Notes under the pieces: model-generated
What the model was told of the DNA's origin: nothing
What the model saw: the letters and a program-made list of their open reading frames with translations, nothing else
The model's database searches: none
NCBI GenBank assembly: GCA_002344895.1
Contig: DDUR01000024.1
Span: 124,001-188,000, forward strand
Source of the DNA: Ignavibacteria bacterium UBA2333
GTDB taxonomy: Bacteria > Bacteroidota > Ignavibacteria > Kapaibacteriales > Kapaibacteriaceae
DNA length: 64,000 bases
Reading direction: 5' to 3'
Position numbers and translations under genes: made by a program
In this document: piece by piece, positions 61,261 through 64,000 of the stretch
Position numbering within the stretch: the first letter of the stretch is position 1
Layout: each line of letters opens with the position of its first letter

Positions 61261-61785
61261 TTACGACCAGTTCTCTGTGAGCGTCACCGGGTGACCGTTT
61301 GCGGTGAGAATCATCTCGGCAAACTCCCGAACTGCTCCATGCCCGCCCCTTGACGTACAACAGACGTGTGCCGTGTTTCGGATAACGGCAGCTGCATCTG
61401 ATGGACAGGCCGTTAAACCACAGAGGCGCATAACGTGTTCGTCGTTCACGTCGTCACCAATATACGCAATGGATTCAAGGGCTAACGAATGTTTGCGTGC
61501 AAGTTCCTTTAAGGACGTGGTTTTATCGTGTGAGCCCCAAATGACGTCGTCAATGCGAAGTTTTTCTGCACGTTTTTGTGCTATTTGACTCTGCTCACTT
61601 GTGATGATGGCCAATCGGTATCCAGCACGCCGAAGTAGCGTGAGGCCCATACCATCTCGGGTGTCAAACCGTTTCATGGCTTCCCCTTCTGCAGAGTAGT
61701 ACATAGCGCCATCGGTTAACGTGCCATCGACGTCCATGACGACCATGTGGATTTTTCGTGCGCGTTCACGTTGTTCTTCCGTCAT
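61261..61785 (-). CDS. kdsC: KDO-8-phosphate phosphatase (HAD, C0 type)
   Basis: 174-residue HAD phosphatase without cap domain, which acts as a tetramer to make KDO for the LPS inner core. Catalytic Asp18 and Asp20 in VVMDVDGTLTDG, Thr/Ser motif II in IITSEQS, Lys in AQKRAEKL and motif III in GDDVNDEHVM. GAGGA six bases before the ATG. Supports an LPS-bearing outer membrane along with lptD. Related members act on Neu5Ac-9-P, so substrate is by family. Confidence 0.9.
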   Translation of the reverse strand: MTEEQRERARKIHMVVMDVDGTLTDGAMYYSAEGEAMKRFDTRDGMGLTLLRRAGYRLAIITSEQSQIAQKRAEKLRIDDVIWGSHDKTTSLKELARKHSLALESIAYIGDDVNDEHVMRLCGLTACPSDAAAVIRNTAHVCCTSRGGHGAVREFAEMILTANGHPVTLTENWS

Positions 61786-61864
61786 CGCTTCCTCATAGAT
61801 TCGCGTCCCGCGAGTTGATCACCTCAGCTCATTCGTTACGAAACTACTTCCAATTTCTCTCGCC

Positions 61865-64000
61865 ATGATCGATATCCCTTCATTACTTGCCTCGGAGTTC
61901 CGCCTTCAACCGTGGCAGGTTAGCAACACTCTTGCGCTGTTTTCCGAAGGAGCAACAATTCCGTTTGTTGCTCGCTACCGGAAGGAAAAGACTGGTGAGC
62001 TCGACGAGATTGTGTTGCGAACGTTAAAGGATCGGTTTGACTACCTCACTGAACTGGAAGAACGTCGGAGTACAATTCTCGCCTCGATTGAAGAACAAGG
62101 GAAACTCACTCCTGAGCTCAAGGCCAAAATCTTGGCGACGTCTTCGAAGACGGAACTTGAGGATCTTTACCTCCCCTACCGACCCAAACGTCGAACACGA
62201 GCTACGATCGCAAAGGAACGTGGACTTGAACCTCTTGCCGATCAGATTCGACAAGCAAATGTTATTGACGGTCCAGCTGTTGATCTGTCGGCCCTTGCTG
62301 CCGCGTTTGTAGATCCTTCGCGTGACGTTAACGACGTATCAACGGCTCTCGCCGGCGCTTCAGATATTCTCGCAGAAGAACTCGCCGAACGTGCCGAGAT
62401 TCGGCAAACACTTCGCGCAGTCATCGTACGCGATGGTGTCTTTGTTTCCAGGAAACGCTCAGATGTTCCCGAAGGCCCGACCAAGTTTGATGCCTATGAT
62501 GGTTTTCGTGCTCCTGTCGCATCAATTGCAGCTCATCAAATGCTCGCTATGCGCCGTGGTGAGGCCGACAACATCCTTGTTGTTTCCATTGAGATTGATG
62601 AGGACGCTGTTCTCGACTATCTGCGCACCAAGGTTATCCTTTCGCCCCATGTGCCCCTTATCGAATTTCTGTCGGCTTGTACAAAGGACACGTGGCAGCG
62701 TTTGTTAAAGATTTCGCTCATCACCGATGTGCGGATGGATCGCAAAAAACTTGCCGACGAAACGTCGATCGCAACGTTTGGTGCGAACCTGCGAGAACTT
62801 CTGCTTGCTCCACCAGCAGGTATGAAGCCCGTCATTGGTATTGATCCGGGGTTTCGGACTGGATGTAAGATTGCCGTTGTTGACGGGACGGGACGGTTTG
62901 TGGAATATGCTACCGTCTTCCCTACTGCCGGCAGTGATCGTCAAAAACATGAGGCCGCCGTTACACTATCACAGTTGATTTCCAAGTATTCCATTGAACT
63001 TATTGCTGTGGGAAATGGTACGGCTGGACGTGAAACACAGGCCTTTGTTGAGGAGACACTTTCTGCGCTTCCAGAAGGGACATCAAAACCGGTCCACGTT
63101 ATGGTCAGTGAGGCCGGCGCGAGTGTCTACAGTGCCTCCGAAGTTGCGTCGGCTGAGTTTCCAGATCTTGACCTCACAATTCGAGGAGCGATCAGTATTG
63201 CCCGTCGTCTTCAGGATCCGCTGGCAGAACTCGTAAAGATTGATCCGAAGTCGATTGGAGTTGGACAGTATCAACACGATGTTGATCAAAAGGCCCTGAA
63301 AAATAAACTCGATGAGACCGTGGAATCGTGTGTGAACTATGTCGGTGTTGACCTCAACCTGGCCTCACGTGAGTTGTTATCGTTTGTCTCTGGTCTTACG
63401 CCATCACTGGCCAAGAGTATTGTTGACTATCGTAACGCCAACGGTCCATTTACGTCTCGACAAGATTTGTTAAAGGTTCCCAAGTTTGGTCCCAAGACCT
63501 TTGAGCAAGCCGCAGGATTCCTTCGTATTCGAGGTGGATCGAATCCCCTTGATGCCTCGGCCGTTCACCCGGAACGGTATCAACTCGTAGAGCGAATCGC
63601 CAAGGATCTCGACGTTCCACTGGAACGGATTACGTCGGTTCCAGAGCGAATTCGCTCCCTTGATGTAAAACGGTATGTTGGTGACGGTATCGGCGAGCCA
63701 ACGTTACGTGACGTTGTGGCAGAACTGGAAAAGCCCGGACGTGATCCTCGGGCTCAGTTTACGTATGCACAATTTGCCGAAGGTGTGAAGGAGATAACCG
63801 ATCTCACCGTTGGTATGGAGCTGGAAGGTGTGGTAACGAATGTTGCCAACTTTGGTGCGTTTGTCGACATTGGAGTCCATCAGGATGGTCTCGTCCACAT
63901 TTCCCAATTGTCTAACCGATTTGTGAAGGATCCTAAGGACGTTGTGAAGGTTGGTCAGGTTGTGCGTGTACGGGTTGTTGAAGTAGACGTTCGACTTAAG
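61865..64000 (+). CDS. tex: Tex-family RNA-binding transcription accessory protein, 3' cut
   Basis: 712 codons to the window edge. N-terminal helical region (PFVARYRKEKTGELDE), the YqgF/RuvC-like domain from about residue 325 (GIDPGFRTGCKIAVVD), helix-hairpin-helix part (LAKSIVDYRNANGPFTSRQDL) and an S1 RNA-binding domain from about residue 650 (GVVTNVANFGAFVDIG). The final C-terminal residues are outside. Tex helps transcription elongation and stress tolerance. Divergent from kdsC with an 79-base gap. Holds a paired GCCCC motif at 62644-62659. Confidence 0.95.
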   Translation, partial: MIDIPSLLASEFRLQPWQVSNTLALFSEGATIPFVARYRKEKTGELDEIVLRTLKDRFDYLTELEERRSTILASIEEQGKLTPELKAKILATSSKTELEDLYLPYRPKRRTRATIAKERGLEPLADQIRQANVIDGPAVDLSALAAAFVDPSRDVNDVSTALAGASDILAEELAERAEIRQTLRAVIVRDGVFVSRKRSDVPEGPTKFDAYDGFRAPVASIAAHQMLAMRRGEADNILVVSIEIDEDAVLDYLRTKVILSPHVPLIEFLSACTKDTWQRLLKISLITDVRMDRKKLADETSIATFGANLRELLLAPPAGMKPVIGIDPGFRTGCKIAVVDGTGRFVEYATVFPTAGSDRQKHEAAVTLSQLISKYSIELIAVGNGTAGRETQAFVEETLSALPEGTSKPVHVMVSEAGASVYSASEVASAEFPDLDLTIRGAISIARRLQDPLAELVKIDPKSIGVGQYQHDVDQKALKNKLDETVESCVNYVGVDLNLASRELLSFVSGLTPSLAKSIVDYRNANGPFTSRQDLLKVPKFGPKTFEQAAGFLRIRGGSNPLDASAVHPERYQLVERIAKDLDVPLERITSVPERIRSLDVKRYVGDGIGEPTLRDVVAELEKPGRDPRAQFTYAQFAEGVKEITDLTVGMELEGVVTNVANFGAFVDIGVHQDGLVHISQLSNRFVKDPKDVVKVGQVVRVRVVEVDVRLK
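62644..62659 (+). repeat. paired GCCCC motif, copy in tex
   Basis: GCCCC units starting nine bases apart on the coding strand, reading SPHVPLI. Confidence 0.65.

Overview
The window is ordinary bacterial chromosome, densely packed, with 48 supported protein genes, no recognisable tRNA, rRNA, CRISPR array, integrase or transposase, and no gene-free stretch longer than about 200 bases. Several features point to the Bacteroidota/Chlorobiota (FCB) side of the tree. Large secreted proteins end in Por/type IX secretion (T9SS) sorting domains. Several genes are preceded by the Bacteroidota-type -7 box TAnnTTTG, and Shine-Dalgarno sites are often weak or absent. There is also a Bacteroidota-style LptD and a thioredoxin-reductase-like ferredoxin-NADP reductase of the Chlorobium type. 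A deep lineage such as Candidatus Kapabacteria would fit, but that is inference.

Layout. 1-4984 (minus): extended SDR, penicillin-acylase family hydrolase and leucyl aminopeptidase. 4996-12947 (minus): two giant T9SS cargo proteins. 13025-20653 (minus): a sharply bounded operon glmS-meaB-M24 peptidase-TPR-M3 peptidase, with a -7 box just before glmS and a terminator after the last gene. 20685-24000 (minus): LolB-like protein and LptD (outer-membrane assembly). 24099-29548 (plus): queD-folE-rnhB-sodium/solute symporter-pgsA-ftsY and two small membrane proteins, nearly all overlapping. 29526-36453: SixA-like phosphatase, VOC protein, comEC-pgeF and a fused E2-E1 2-oxoglutarate dehydrogenase/decarboxylase. 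36595-40784 (minus): secreted unknown, then methylmalonyl-CoA mutase with Ppx/GppA. 40840-48042 (minus): OmpA protein with about 15 calcium-type repeats, then an operon of TPR, HicB-like, membrane, CPBP protease and TPR genes, and rpmB. 48079-54184 (plus): uvrA, flippase-like protein, FNR and a GH113-like lipoprotein. 54220-57284 (minus): tandem BNR-repeat secreted paralogues. 57413-61785: DUF6580 protein, sucC, an orphan PhnD-like binding protein, then kdsC-ytxH-DUF948. 61865-end: tex, cut by the window end.

The genes suggest an aerobic heterotroph that degrades peptides (four peptidase/amidase genes), runs a TCA cycle with a fused 2-oxoglutarate enzyme and succinyl-CoA ligase, handles propionyl/methylmalonyl-CoA with B12 chemistry, and builds an LPS-containing outer membrane (LptD, KdsC).

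The most unusual signal is not a gene. It is a dispersed paired motif, two GCCCC(C)TT units one helical turn apart, found 13 times across the window on both strands, in genes and between them. It is listed copy by copy and discussed in the findings.
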